From NCBI GenBank assembly GCA_009929375.1, contig SAAO01000032.1:1-51242 (forward strand): a stretch of 51,242 bases of DNA, read 5' to 3'. The notes beneath the pieces are model-generated. The model made no database searches. It was given only the letters and a program-made list of their open reading frames with translations, and was not told the origin of the DNA. Below are positions 35,606 to 43,383 of this stretch, one piece after another. Every line of letters starts with the position of its first letter. Within the stretch, counting starts at the first letter, position 1. Source of the stretch: Bacteroidia bacterium (GTDB lineage: Bacteria; Bacteroidota; Bacteroidia; Bacteroidales; Paludibacteraceae). The position numbers and the translations under genes are program-made.

Positions 35606-37774
35606 ATGAAACAGATATTTTTATGTCTCGGTTTCCTTATTTCGGTATTTCCGGCATTTGCAAATGTGCGTGGAAAAGTAACCGATAAAAAAGGAGAGCC
35701 AATACCCGGTACCAATGTGTATTGGGTTGATACAAGTATGGGAACGGTGACGGATACCAACGGGAACTTTGAAATACCCGTTCATCCTGATTCAAAGGTG
35801 CTTGTAATTAGTAATATAGCTTTTGTGAGTGATACTTTGGTGGTAAACAACGCAAACGAAGTGCTTAAAATTCAGTTAAGTGAAGTGCTTCAGCTTTCCG
35901 AACTGTCGGTTGTGAGTAAAAACCCCGGAACGATTAAACAGCGAACTGCTGTTTTTCAGACCGAAAAAATCACGGCTGACGAGCTTTGCAAAGCGGCATG
36001 CTGTAATCTTTCCGAAAGTTTCGAAACCAATCCTTCGGTCGATGTGTCGTACAGCGATGCAGCTACAGGTGCCAAACAAATTAAAATGCTTGGCTTGTCG
36101 GGTGCTTATGTGCAAATGCTGACCGAAAATATTCCAAATCTTCGCGGTATTTCGTCGCCTTACGGACTTGGTTTTATACCCGGACCCTGGATGGAAAGTA
36201 TTCAGGTTTCGAAAGGTACTTCGTCGGTCATAAATGGTTATGAGGCCGTTACCGGACAGATAAATGTGGAATACAAAAAGCCGCAAACCAGTGAAATAGT
36301 GGCTGCAAATCTTTTTGCCAGCGATGCGGGTAGGGTAGAAGCTAATCTCAATGCTTCGGCTGTTTTGTCGCCGACACTTTCGACCGGAATTTTGCTTCAT
36401 GCTTCGGACGAGCTTGTTTCGCTCGACGACAATGGCGATAATTTTATGGATATGCCGATGGTAAAGCAATATAACTTTATCAATCGCTGGTATTATAAAA
36501 AGGGTGGCTTTATTTCGCAGGCTTTTATCCGTGCTTTGTCCGAAAAGCGTATGGGCGGACAGCTCGTGGGGCCATATCATATCGGAATTGAAACCGAACG
36601 TTATGAGTTTTTCCTGAAAAACGGATATGTATTCAATCAGCAAAAGGGAACAAGTGTAGGATTTATTGTGAGTGGTTCGCTTCACGATCAGCTCGCGCAT
36701 TACGGACCTAAAATTTACGATGGTCGTCAGGATAATTTGTATGCAAATCTGATTTATCAGACTTCGTTTACCGATATGCATAAACTGTCAACAGGTGTAA
36801 GTTTCAACTTCGACAGATATAATGAAACACTTACCTTAAACAGTGTCAACATTTTTCCACGACGCGAGGCTGTTCCGGGAGCTTTTGCCGAGTACACTTT
36901 CAATCTGAATGATAAATTTATTGCTCTGGCTGGTTTGCGGGCCGATTATAATTCGTATTTTGGCGCTTTTGTAACGCCACGTTTGCATTTGAAATATAAT
37001 GTAAGCGATCATTTGAATCTGCGTGCAAGTGCAGGTAAGGGCTATCGTTCGCCAAACGTGTTGGCTGAGAATAACTTTCTGCTGGCCAGCAATCGTACAA
37101 TGCATATTGCCAACGATTTGAAAATGGAAAATGCCTGGAATTATGGTTTGAGTGCGCAAACGCTTTTTTCTGTTTTTGGAAAAGAGCTGACACTTACCGG
37201 CGAATGGTATTACACCAATTTTATCAATCAGGTGGTTGCCGATATGGATTCTGATCCACATGCTGTAACTTTCAGTAATCTGAACGGACGTTCGTATTCG
37301 TCAAGTGCGCAGATTGAAGCCAATATGGAAGTGCTGAAAGGGCTTACAATGACGTTAGCGCACCGTATTACGGATGTGAAAACCACTATTGGTGGCGAAT
37401 TGCGCGAAAAAGTGCTTACCGATCGCTCAAAAAGTCTGATCACAGCTTCGTATCAAACTCCTTTGAAAAAGTGGCAGTTTGACTTTACTGCTCAGTTCAG
37501 TGGTGGTGGACGTTTGCCCGATCCGGATGTGCAGACTCCGCTATGGAAAAGTACTTACGACCCCTATACAATTATGAATGCTCAGATTACCAAATATTTC
37601 CGGACATGGTCGGTTTATCTTGGGTCTGAAAATCTGACTAGTTTTGTGCAGGAAAATCCAATTATCGATGTGGCTAATCCCGGAAGCTCCGATTTCGATG
37701 CTTCGATGGTTTGGGGACCAATGCATGGACGCAAAATATATATCGGTTTCCGTTGGGCACTTGATAGAGATTAA
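35606..37774 (+). CDS. TonB-dependent outer-membrane receptor, probably metal-related
   Basis: The 722-residue protein has a signal peptide (about residues 1-19) and a carboxypeptidase-regulatory-like domain (about 20-95, NVRGKVTDKKGEPIPGTNVY). A plug domain (about 115-225) and a 22-strand type barrel with an aromatic-rich end follow. TonB-dependent receptors bring scarce substrates across the outer membrane using energy from TonB-ExbB-ExbD. The plug begins with an unusual cysteine group, ELCKAACCNLSES (about residues 126-138), which I associate with a Bacteroidota receptor group linked to metal genes. There is no SusD partner next to it, which argues against a glycan receptor. It lies 73 bases after a Cys/His-rich gene and 35 bases before a heavy-metal-binding protein. 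The substrate is unproven; copper or a chelated metal is the best guess. Confidence 0.88.
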   Translation: MKQIFLCLGFLISVFPAFANVRGKVTDKKGEPIPGTNVYWVDTSMGTVTDTNGNFEIPVHPDSKVLVISNIAFVSDTLVVNNANEVLKIQLSEVLQLSELSVVSKNPGTIKQRTAVFQTEKITADELCKAACCNLSESFETNPSVDVSYSDAATGAKQIKMLGLSGAYVQMLTENIPNLRGISSPYGLGFIPGPWMESIQVSKGTSSVINGYEAVTGQINVEYKKPQTSEIVAANLFASDAGRVEANLNASAVLSPTLSTGILLHASDELVSLDDNGDNFMDMPMVKQYNFINRWYYKKGGFISQAFIRALSEKRMGGQLVGPYHIGIETERYEFFLKNGYVFNQQKGTSVGFIVSGSLHDQLAHYGPKIYDGRQDNLYANLIYQTSFTDMHKLSTGVSFNFDRYNETLTLNSVNIFPRREAVPGAFAEYTFNLNDKFIALAGLRADYNSYFGAFVTPRLHLKYNVSDHLNLRASAGKGYRSPNVLAENNFLLASNRTMHIANDLKMENAWNYGLSAQTLFSVFGKELTLTGEWYYTNFINQVVADMDSDPHAVTFSNLNGRSYSSSAQIEANMEVLKGLTMTLAHRITDVKTTIGGELREKVLTDRSKSLITASYQTPLKKWQFDFTAQFSGGGRLPDPDVQTPLWKSTYDPYTIMNAQITKYFRTWSVYLGSENLTSFVQENPIIDVANPGSSDFDASMVWGPMHGRKIYIGFRWALDRD

Positions 37775-37809
37775 ATCTTTAAATATTAATACTTTAAAAA
37801 CAAATTTTT

Positions 37810-38181
37810 ATGAAAACAAAAATTATTTTTATCGCCGTTTTTTCATTATTATTTATGAATGGTTTACTGGCGAAAAACCAAAAAGTGCTTTTCAGTGTAA
37901 ATATGGATTGTGAAAAATGCCAGAAGAAAATTGAAAAGAATATTGCTTTCGAAAAGGGAGTAAAAGCCATTGATGTGAAACTTGATGAAAAAACAGTGGC
38001 AGTTACTTACGATGATAGCAAGACTGACGTGGCTAAACTGCAGAAAGGCTTTAAAAAAATTGGTTATGAAGCTGTTGAAGTAAAGTCGAAATGCTGCAGT
38101 GGCAAATCTGAAGCTGATTGTTGCAAATCAGGTGAAAATAAAACTACTGAATGTTCAGGCAAGTGTAAAGAAGCTAAATAA
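37810..38181 (+). CDS. Exported heavy-metal-associated (HMA) domain protein with Cys-rich tail
   Basis: The 123-residue protein has a signal peptide (about residues 1-21, ending GLLAK). A single HMA domain follows (about 25-95), with the metal-binding Cys-x-x-Cys in NMDCEKCQKKIEKN and the usual beta-alpha-beta pattern ending KKIGYEAVEV. The C-terminal tail (about residues 96-123) is very cysteine-rich (KCCSGKSEADCCKSG, then ECSGKCKEAK) and could bind several more metal ions. HMA domains typically carry Cu(I) or other soft metals. Its likely place is the periplasm, as a partner or buffer for metal moved by the receptor just upstream. A very strong terminator follows at 38225-38270. Confidence 0.88.
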   Translation: MKTKIIFIAVFSLLFMNGLLAKNQKVLFSVNMDCEKCQKKIEKNIAFEKGVKAIDVKLDEKTVAVTYDDSKTDVAKLQKGFKKIGYEAVEVKSKCCSGKSEADCCKSGENKTTECSGKCKEAK

Positions 38182-38224
38182 ACCTTGTCATCTTCCGGCA
38201 AATTATTTTCAGATTTGTCCTGTT

Positions 38225-38270
38225 AAATAAAAAAGTTCCTGAAAAAGTTTTTTCAGGAACTTTTTTATTT
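38225..38270 (+). terminator. Intrinsic terminator after the HMA gene
   Basis: Perfect 22-base arms (38225-38246 and 38249-38270) with a two-base gap form one long hairpin with A/T-rich ends. It closes the metal-associated operon. Confidence 0.92.
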
Positions 38271-38289
38271 GATTTATCCAAAACTTTAT

Positions 38290-38297
38290 TAAATTTG
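38290..38297 (+). promoter_or_regulatory. Predicted -7 promoter element for the GSCFA gene
   Basis: The sequence taaatttg matches TAnnTTTG. The implied start of transcription near 38304 leaves almost no leader for an ATG at 38310 and therefore favours the ATG at 38334. Confidence 0.55.
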
Positions 38298-38333
38298 CAT
38301 TTGTTTTAAATGCTAACTTTAACAGATGAAATT

Positions 38334-39284
38334 ATGTTCCGCACAGAAGTCAAAATTGAATCTTCGCCACAAAAAATTGGTTATGAAGATGCCATCCTGA
38401 GCCTGGGCTCATGTTTTTCCGAAAATATTGGTAATAAATTATCAGAGGCATATTTTAGCTCTGATGTCAATCCTTTCGGAGTGTTGTTTAATCCTGTATC
38501 CATCAAAAACAGTCTGGATACGCTTTTAAGCGAAAAAACTCTTTCCGAAACTGATCTTTTTCAACATGGATCCATTTGGAAAGCATTTACACACAGCAGT
38601 TTATTTGCCGGAACATCGAAAGAAAATGTGTTGAAAAATATCAATGAACGATTGATAAGTTCAGCTCAAAAACTGAAAAGAACCAAAGTGATACTTATTA
38701 CTTTTGGTACCGCCTGGGTGTACGAATACCTGAAAACTTCTGAGGTTGTGGCTAATTGCCATAAACTACCTGCCGGCGAATTTGTTCGCAAGCGTCTTTG
38801 TGTGGACGATATTGTAAGCGATTATATTGCTCTTTTTCATAAGATTAGAACGCTTTCCCCGGATATCCATGTGATTATGACAGTAAGTCCAATTCGCCAT
38901 TGGAAAGATGGTGCGCACGAGAATAATATCAGCAAATCTGTTTTATTGCTGGCCATTGAAAAACTGCAAAAACTATTTCCTTTTGTAAGTTATTTTCCCG
39001 CCTACGAAATTCAGATGGATGAATTGCGCGATTATAGATTTTACGCCAGCGATATGTGTCACCCTTCGCCCGAAGCTGTCGATTATATATGGAAACGTTT
39101 TTGTGAAACTTATTTCACACATAAAACCAATCATTTACGCCTAAAACTCGAGAATCTGAATCAGCAATTAAATCATAAACCTCTTTTTCCTGACACCATT
39201 GAGCATAGCTATTTTTTGTATCAGATTGAGAAACAGAAGACTGAACTGAAAAAGGAATATCCGTTTCTCGAAGGAAGACTTTAA
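38334..39284 (+). CDS. GSCFA domain protein (SGNH-hydrolase-like)
   Basis: The 316-residue protein carries the GSCFA family signature LSLGSCFSENIGNKL near residues 20-34, in which the serine could be the nucleophile of an SGNH-type hydrolase fold. Other conserved stretches are LITFGTAWVYE near residues 119-129, VIMTVSPIRHWKDG near 181-194, and ASDMCHPSPEAVDYIW near residue 240, which has the C-terminal His block. No signal peptide is seen. The family is common in Bacteroidota and its substrate is not known; an esterase or acyltransferase role is inferred from the fold. The ATG at 38334 was preferred over 38310 because of the promoter position. A terminator follows at 39288-39339. Confidence 0.85.
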   Translation: MFRTEVKIESSPQKIGYEDAILSLGSCFSENIGNKLSEAYFSSDVNPFGVLFNPVSIKNSLDTLLSEKTLSETDLFQHGSIWKAFTHSSLFAGTSKENVLKNINERLISSAQKLKRTKVILITFGTAWVYEYLKTSEVVANCHKLPAGEFVRKRLCVDDIVSDYIALFHKIRTLSPDIHVIMTVSPIRHWKDGAHENNISKSVLLLAIEKLQKLFPFVSYFPAYEIQMDELRDYRFYASDMCHPSPEAVDYIWKRFCETYFTHKTNHLRLKLENLNQQLNHKPLFPDTIEHSYFLYQIEKQKTELKKEYPFLEGRL

Positions 39285-39287
39285 AAG

Positions 39288-39339
39288 AAAAAAATCAACA
39301 ACCTTTATCATTTCTGATTCACGGGTTGTTGATTTTTTT
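39288..39339 (+). terminator. Intrinsic terminator after the GSCFA gene
   Basis: Perfect 16-base arms (39288-39303 and 39324-39339, core caacaacc/ggttgttg) with A and T tracts. It lies between converging genes and may serve both. Confidence 0.85.
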
Positions 39340-39424
39340 ATTTTCAGACTTTTGCTGAATATTGTTTCTAAAACCAATATTGCATTTCCTTACAATATTT
39401 TTATTGGCAACTGTCTGTATTTTT

Positions 39425-41095
39425 TTAAGCCATTAGCTTTTTGTACCGGATTCGTTTCGGACCTTCGTCACCCAGTCGGGCTTTTTTGTTTTCTTCGTAT
39501 TCCGAGTATGAACCTTCGAATACAAAAACTTCCGAATTTCCTTCGAATGCAATAATATGCGTACAAATACGGTCGAGGAACCAGCGGTCGTGCGAAATAA
39601 CCACTGCGCAACCGGCAAAGGCTTCGAGACCTTCTTCGAGCGCGCGAAGTGTGTTTACGTCGATGTCGTTGGTTGGCTCATCGAGCAAAAGCACGTTGGC
39701 TTCGGATTTCAGTGTGAGTGCCAAATGCAGGCGGTTTCGTTCACCCCCCGAAAGTACGCCGCAAAGTTTTTCCTGATCGCCACCCGCAAAGTTGAAACGC
39801 GAAAGATATGCGCGTGAGTTGATTTCCTTACCACCTACGCGAATAAATTCGGTGCCTCCCGAAATTACCTGATATACGGTTTTATTTGGGTCGATATCAG
39901 CATGACTCTGATCTACATAACCAATTTTTACTGTTTCACCAACTTCAAAAGTGCCCTTGTCGGCTTTTTCCATTCCCATCATCATGCGGAAAAGAGTAGT
40001 TTTTCCCGCACCATTTGGCCCGATAATACCTACAATTCCATTAGGTGGAAGCATAAAGTTCAGATTTTCGAACAAAAGTTTTTCGCCGAAAGCTTTCGAA
40101 ACGCCAATGGCTTCAACCACTTTGTTTCCAAGTCGTGGCCCGTTGGGAATAAAAAGTTCAAGTTTTTCCTCTTTTTCTTTCTGGTCTTCGTTCATCAATC
40201 TGTCGTAAGCTTCCAAACGTGCTTTCCCTTTTGCGTGACGCGCTTTGGGAGCCATTCGAACCCACTCCAACTCTCGCTCAAGTGTCTTACGGCGCTTGCT
40301 GGCTTGCTTTTCTTCCATAGCCATACGCGTGGTTTTTTGCTCGAGCCACGAAGAGTAATTTCCTTTCCAGGGAATTCCTTCACCGCGATCAAGTTCCAGA
40401 ATCCAGCCCGCCACATTGTCGAGGAAGTAGCGGTCGTGGGTAATGGCGATTACAGTTCCGGCATATTGCTGAAGGTGATGTTCGAGCCATTCCACCGATT
40501 CGGCATCGAGGTGGTTGGTAGGCTCATCGAGCAGTAGGATATCGGGCTGGCGAAGCAGCAAACGGCACAAAGCCACACGGCGACGTTCACCTCCTGATAG
40601 ATTTTTTACCAGCGCTTCTTCGGGCGGACAGCGTAATGCATCCATTGCACGCTCCAGTTTATTGTCGATATTCCACGCATCGGCATGGTCGAGCAAGTCC
40701 TGCAATTCACCCTGACGCGCAATCAGTTTGTCGAAATCGGCTTCCGGATCAGCAAACTTTTCGTTTATCTCATCGAATTCGCGAAGCAGGTCCATTACTT
40801 CCTGCACACCTTCCTGCACAATTTCTTTCACCGTTTTTTGTGGGTCGAGTTGTGGATCCTGCTCCAGATAGCCTACCGAATATCCGGGTGAAAACACAAC
40901 CTGTCCGTCGAATGATTTTTCGACTCCGGCAATAATTTTCAATAATGTAGATTTACCTGAGCCATTTAAACCAATAATACCGATTTTGGCTCCGTAGAAA
41001 AACGACAGGTAAATGTTGTTCAATACTTTTTTTTGTGGAGGGAATGTTTTGCTTACACCCACCATCGAAAAAATGACTTTCTTATCGTCCGACAT
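39425..41095 (-). CDS. ettA: Energy-dependent translational throttle protein EttA (ABC-F)
   Basis: EttA is a cytoplasmic ABC-F ATPase that binds the ribosomal E site and adjusts entry into elongation according to energy state. The 556-residue protein has two ABC domains. The first has Walker A GLNGSGKSTLLK near residues 38-49 and signature LSGGERRRVALC near 166-177; the second has Walker A GPNGAGKTTLFRM near residues 356-368 and LSGGERNRLHLA. Both carry LLLDEPTN Walker B motifs. The linker between them (about residues 240-320) is lysine- and arginine-rich, as expected for the tRNA-contacting arm. There are no membrane segments. Length and motifs match EttA rather than antibiotic-resistance ABC-F proteins. 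Confidence 0.95.
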   Translation of the reverse strand: MSDDKKVIFSMVGVSKTFPPQKKVLNNIYLSFFYGAKIGIIGLNGSGKSTLLKIIAGVEKSFDGQVVFSPGYSVGYLEQDPQLDPQKTVKEIVQEGVQEVMDLLREFDEINEKFADPEADFDKLIARQGELQDLLDHADAWNIDNKLERAMDALRCPPEEALVKNLSGGERRRVALCRLLLRQPDILLLDEPTNHLDAESVEWLEHHLQQYAGTVIAITHDRYFLDNVAGWILELDRGEGIPWKGNYSSWLEQKTTRMAMEEKQASKRRKTLERELEWVRMAPKARHAKGKARLEAYDRLMNEDQKEKEEKLELFIPNGPRLGNKVVEAIGVSKAFGEKLLFENLNFMLPPNGIVGIIGPNGAGKTTLFRMMMGMEKADKGTFEVGETVKIGYVDQSHADIDPNKTVYQVISGGTEFIRVGGKEINSRAYLSRFNFAGGDQEKLCGVLSGGERNRLHLALTLKSEANVLLLDEPTNDIDVNTLRALEEGLEAFAGCAVVISHDRWFLDRICTHIIAFEGNSEVFVFEGSYSEYEENKKARLGDEGPKRIRYKKLMA

Positions 41096-41418
41096 AAAAA
41101 TTCTTTACTATATAATTGTTGTTATTTATTTCTGAAAAAATCGAATACAAAGATACAAAAGAACAAATGATTTAAAAAGAGTGCCGGATAGCTTATTTTT
41201 TCCTTTTCTTTTGCTTGTTTTCTTACCTGAATGCAAAAAAAAAAATCGTCTCCCTGAACCACGACCATTGAGAAGATTACTGTCTGTAAATTAGGAATGT
41301 TTGATCTATTCTAAAGTTACAAATTGTAATAACTTTTTGTTTTGTCACTAAATTCTTCTCTGGATGAAAGAATATGGGTAAATTGCTGGTAATTCAGGAG
41401 TGCTGCAGATTGATCTTT
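41096..41418. other. Gene-free spacer upstream of ettA
   Basis: This 323-base gap holds the ettA promoter (41148-41155 on the minus strand) and an 11-base A run near 41234. I saw no gene and no strong hairpin. The AT-rich accessory region begins to its right. Confidence 0.5.
41148..41155 (-). promoter_or_regulatory. Predicted -7 promoter element for ettA
   Basis: On the minus strand this reads tatctttg, matching TAnnTTTG, 53 bases upstream of the start codon at 41095. Confidence 0.55.
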
Positions 41419-42711
41419 TTATTTTCGAACTTTTATCAATTTAATTCGAGATTTACTTCTGCAACCATCGCTGTAGTACTCTTGGCCAGCAAGAATATAC
41501 CCATTTTGTGTTGGTTGAATGGAATTTAAGAAATTACTATCTTCTGAGTCAAATTTTTTGTCGTAAAGTAAGTTGCCATTTATGTCGGTTTGTAGCAGCC
41601 AGAACTTTGTGAAATTTGTATCATGTTCCCTAAATTTATTTTTCTCAGTAGCGCTATTACCTGCCATCAAAAAACCTTTAGAAGTTATCAGTAACTCAAT
41701 AAACTGATCTACACCTTTTCCGCCAAATGTTTTCTCCCAAGCAATATTACCAACACTATCCAGTTTTACCAACCAACCATCCCAATTACGGTTGGTGCTG
41801 TCGTTAATATTCATGTTTACAACTCTGCTACAACCTGCAAATGCAAAGCCACCATCTTTAGTAGGCTTAAAATCTACGATTCTTTCTTTGTTGTTTTCAT
41901 CGCCATACATACGCACCCATAATAATTCCCCTTTTTTATCTAATTTGTATATTCGTATATCATTATTGTAGTTCATTGATATTGTGTTTTCTGGTGTAAG
42001 CTCTGAAGCTTTTACACTGCTTGAAGTTAGCATATACCCTTTTGGTACGCTTGTTATCATTGCATTTTCAGATAGTAAGCCTGTGTTTGCATAGCAATTT
42101 TTCCATTCAATTACCCCCTTTTCACTGATTTTAACTACCCATAGTCCATTACCCGAACACAAGGGTACATTTACATCACCATCAGTGGAAAGTGTTGTGG
42201 CTGTGAAAATAAAACCTCCATCATGAGCTGCGATTAAAGAGGTTAATCTTTCTTCCTTTGAACCACCATAGGTTTTCTCCCATTCTATTTTCCCTGATGC
42301 ATCTACTTTTACTAACCAGCAATCTGCCTTACCTTTGTTTCCGGAATGTATATCACCATCAACTGATCGGGTATAACCTCCCAATAAGTATCCACCATCA
42401 TGGGTTGGTAGCACTTTTACAAATTCATCATAGTCTGTACCCCCGTAGGTTTTCTGCCAGATGAGTTTACCAACCGGGTTTATTTTCACTAGCCACCATT
42501 CCGTTTGTTTACTATTTTTGGCAATATCTCCACTCTCCGTATAGTGGTTTAAAAGTGTAGTTCCACCTAAAATAAATGAATTATCATGTGTAAGCTGTAA
42601 GTTTGGTCGTGTTGCGTGATTTGAGCGTGAGTAAGTTTTTGACCATTCAATCTTCTGAGCAAACAATGTAGTGCTTAAAATTAATAAGATATTTAATATT
42701 TTTGTTTTCAT
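41419..42711 (-). CDS. Secreted repeat protein, predicted beta-propeller
   Basis: The 430-residue protein starts at the ATG whose complement is 42709-42711 and has a signal peptide (about residues 1-18, ending LFAQ). The mature part is made of about seven repeats of 50-60 residues with the pattern WLVK-x-D-xx-G-xxx-WEKTYGG, followed by a stretch that reads HDGGYLLGG or a variant. Examples begin near WWLVKINPVGKLIWQKTYGG, CWLVKVDASGKIEWEKTYGG and GWLVKLDSVGNIAWEKTFGG. Seven such units suggest a seven-bladed propeller. The C-terminus (RIKLIKVRK) does not look like a type IX secretion signal. Such proteins are often annotated only as hypothetical; binding rather than catalysis is the likely role. 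A longer upstream frame exists but lacks a signal peptide. Confidence 0.75.
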   Translation of the reverse strand: MKTKILNILLILSTTLFAQKIEWSKTYSRSNHATRPNLQLTHDNSFILGGTTLLNHYTESGDIAKNSKQTEWWLVKINPVGKLIWQKTYGGTDYDEFVKVLPTHDGGYLLGGYTRSVDGDIHSGNKGKADCWLVKVDASGKIEWEKTYGGSKEERLTSLIAAHDGGFIFTATTLSTDGDVNVPLCSGNGLWVVKISEKGVIEWKNCYANTGLLSENAMITSVPKGYMLTSSSVKASELTPENTISMNYNNDIRIYKLDKKGELLWVRMYGDENNKERIVDFKPTKDGGFAFAGCSRVVNMNINDSTNRNWDGWLVKLDSVGNIAWEKTFGGKGVDQFIELLITSKGFLMAGNSATEKNKFREHDTNFTKFWLLQTDINGNLLYDKKFDSEDSNFLNSIQPTQNGYILAGQEYYSDGCRSKSRIKLIKVRK

Positions 42712-42989
42712 AATCGAGGATGTTTGAATTTTATTTAACGCTAAAATGAACGAGATTTTAAACAACAATACATTAGTGTCCATTAAAAAGGTCAGAAACT
42801 AATTATATTGTGTTGATAATCTATCAAATACAAAGTATTTTGTGTGTGTCGACTTGAAATAATTCTGTAAGTAATAAAACCCAATCTTACACATGATGCT
42901 TTGATTGAATTTCAATAACTATTTGATATTATTGTTATTGCATGTTGCATAGAAAATGAAAATCTAAATATAAAAGCTACAAATAATTT

Positions 42990-43253
42990 TTAGTGGACCA
43001 TTGCATTTGATTTGGAAACCAATCTTACTGGTGCTAAATGTGCCGTTATGGTAATTTCGCCATCTACAGTATCGGGATACTGAATTATAAAACTGAGAGT
43101 AATTAGCACTGCGACTAATATACTTATACAGAATACGACCCATTTTACCCAATAAGTAGGCATACGATCGATAATGGCCTGAACTTCTTCGGATTTGATT
43201 TTATCTGTTTTTACAATTTCTTGTTCTGATAGTAATTCTTTTTTTATTTTCAT
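42990..43253 (-). pseudogene. N-terminal remnant of an HlyD-family secretion protein
   Basis: The frame encodes 87 residues from the ATG at 43251-43253. It matches the start of a Bacteroidota HlyD-type membrane-fusion protein: a charged cytoplasmic N-terminus, the motif EEVQAIIDRMPTYWVKW near residues 22-38, a membrane helix (VVFCISILVAVLITLSFII, about 39-57), and the family's first periplasmic strand YPDTVDGEITITAHLAPVRL. It then stops after VSKSNAMVH, just where the lipoyl-like and coiled-coil parts should begin. The next 200 bases are closed in all three frames on this strand. HlyD proteins work with ABC exporters that cut double-glycine leaders, which fits the cluster upstream. The exporter itself is not in the window. 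I take this as a truncated gene. Confidence 0.75.
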
Positions 43254-43383
43254 TTTGAAAATATTGTTAATTTTAGTTGAGTGCATTTGCAAGAGTTAAG
43301 CAAGCTTTTTCATTGCTTTTTTTGTTCTATGCCTGATTCTTCACCTGTTGGTAATTGTAATATATGTTAATACAAGCAAACAA

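Noticed and set aside
38310-38334. Upstream ATG for the GSCFA gene
   Set aside because: The predicted transcription start near 38304 leaves almost no leader, and the family N-terminus fits the ATG at 38334.
41419-42711. Type IX secretion C-terminal domain
   Set aside because: The C-terminus is short and basic, without the conserved type IX signal pattern.
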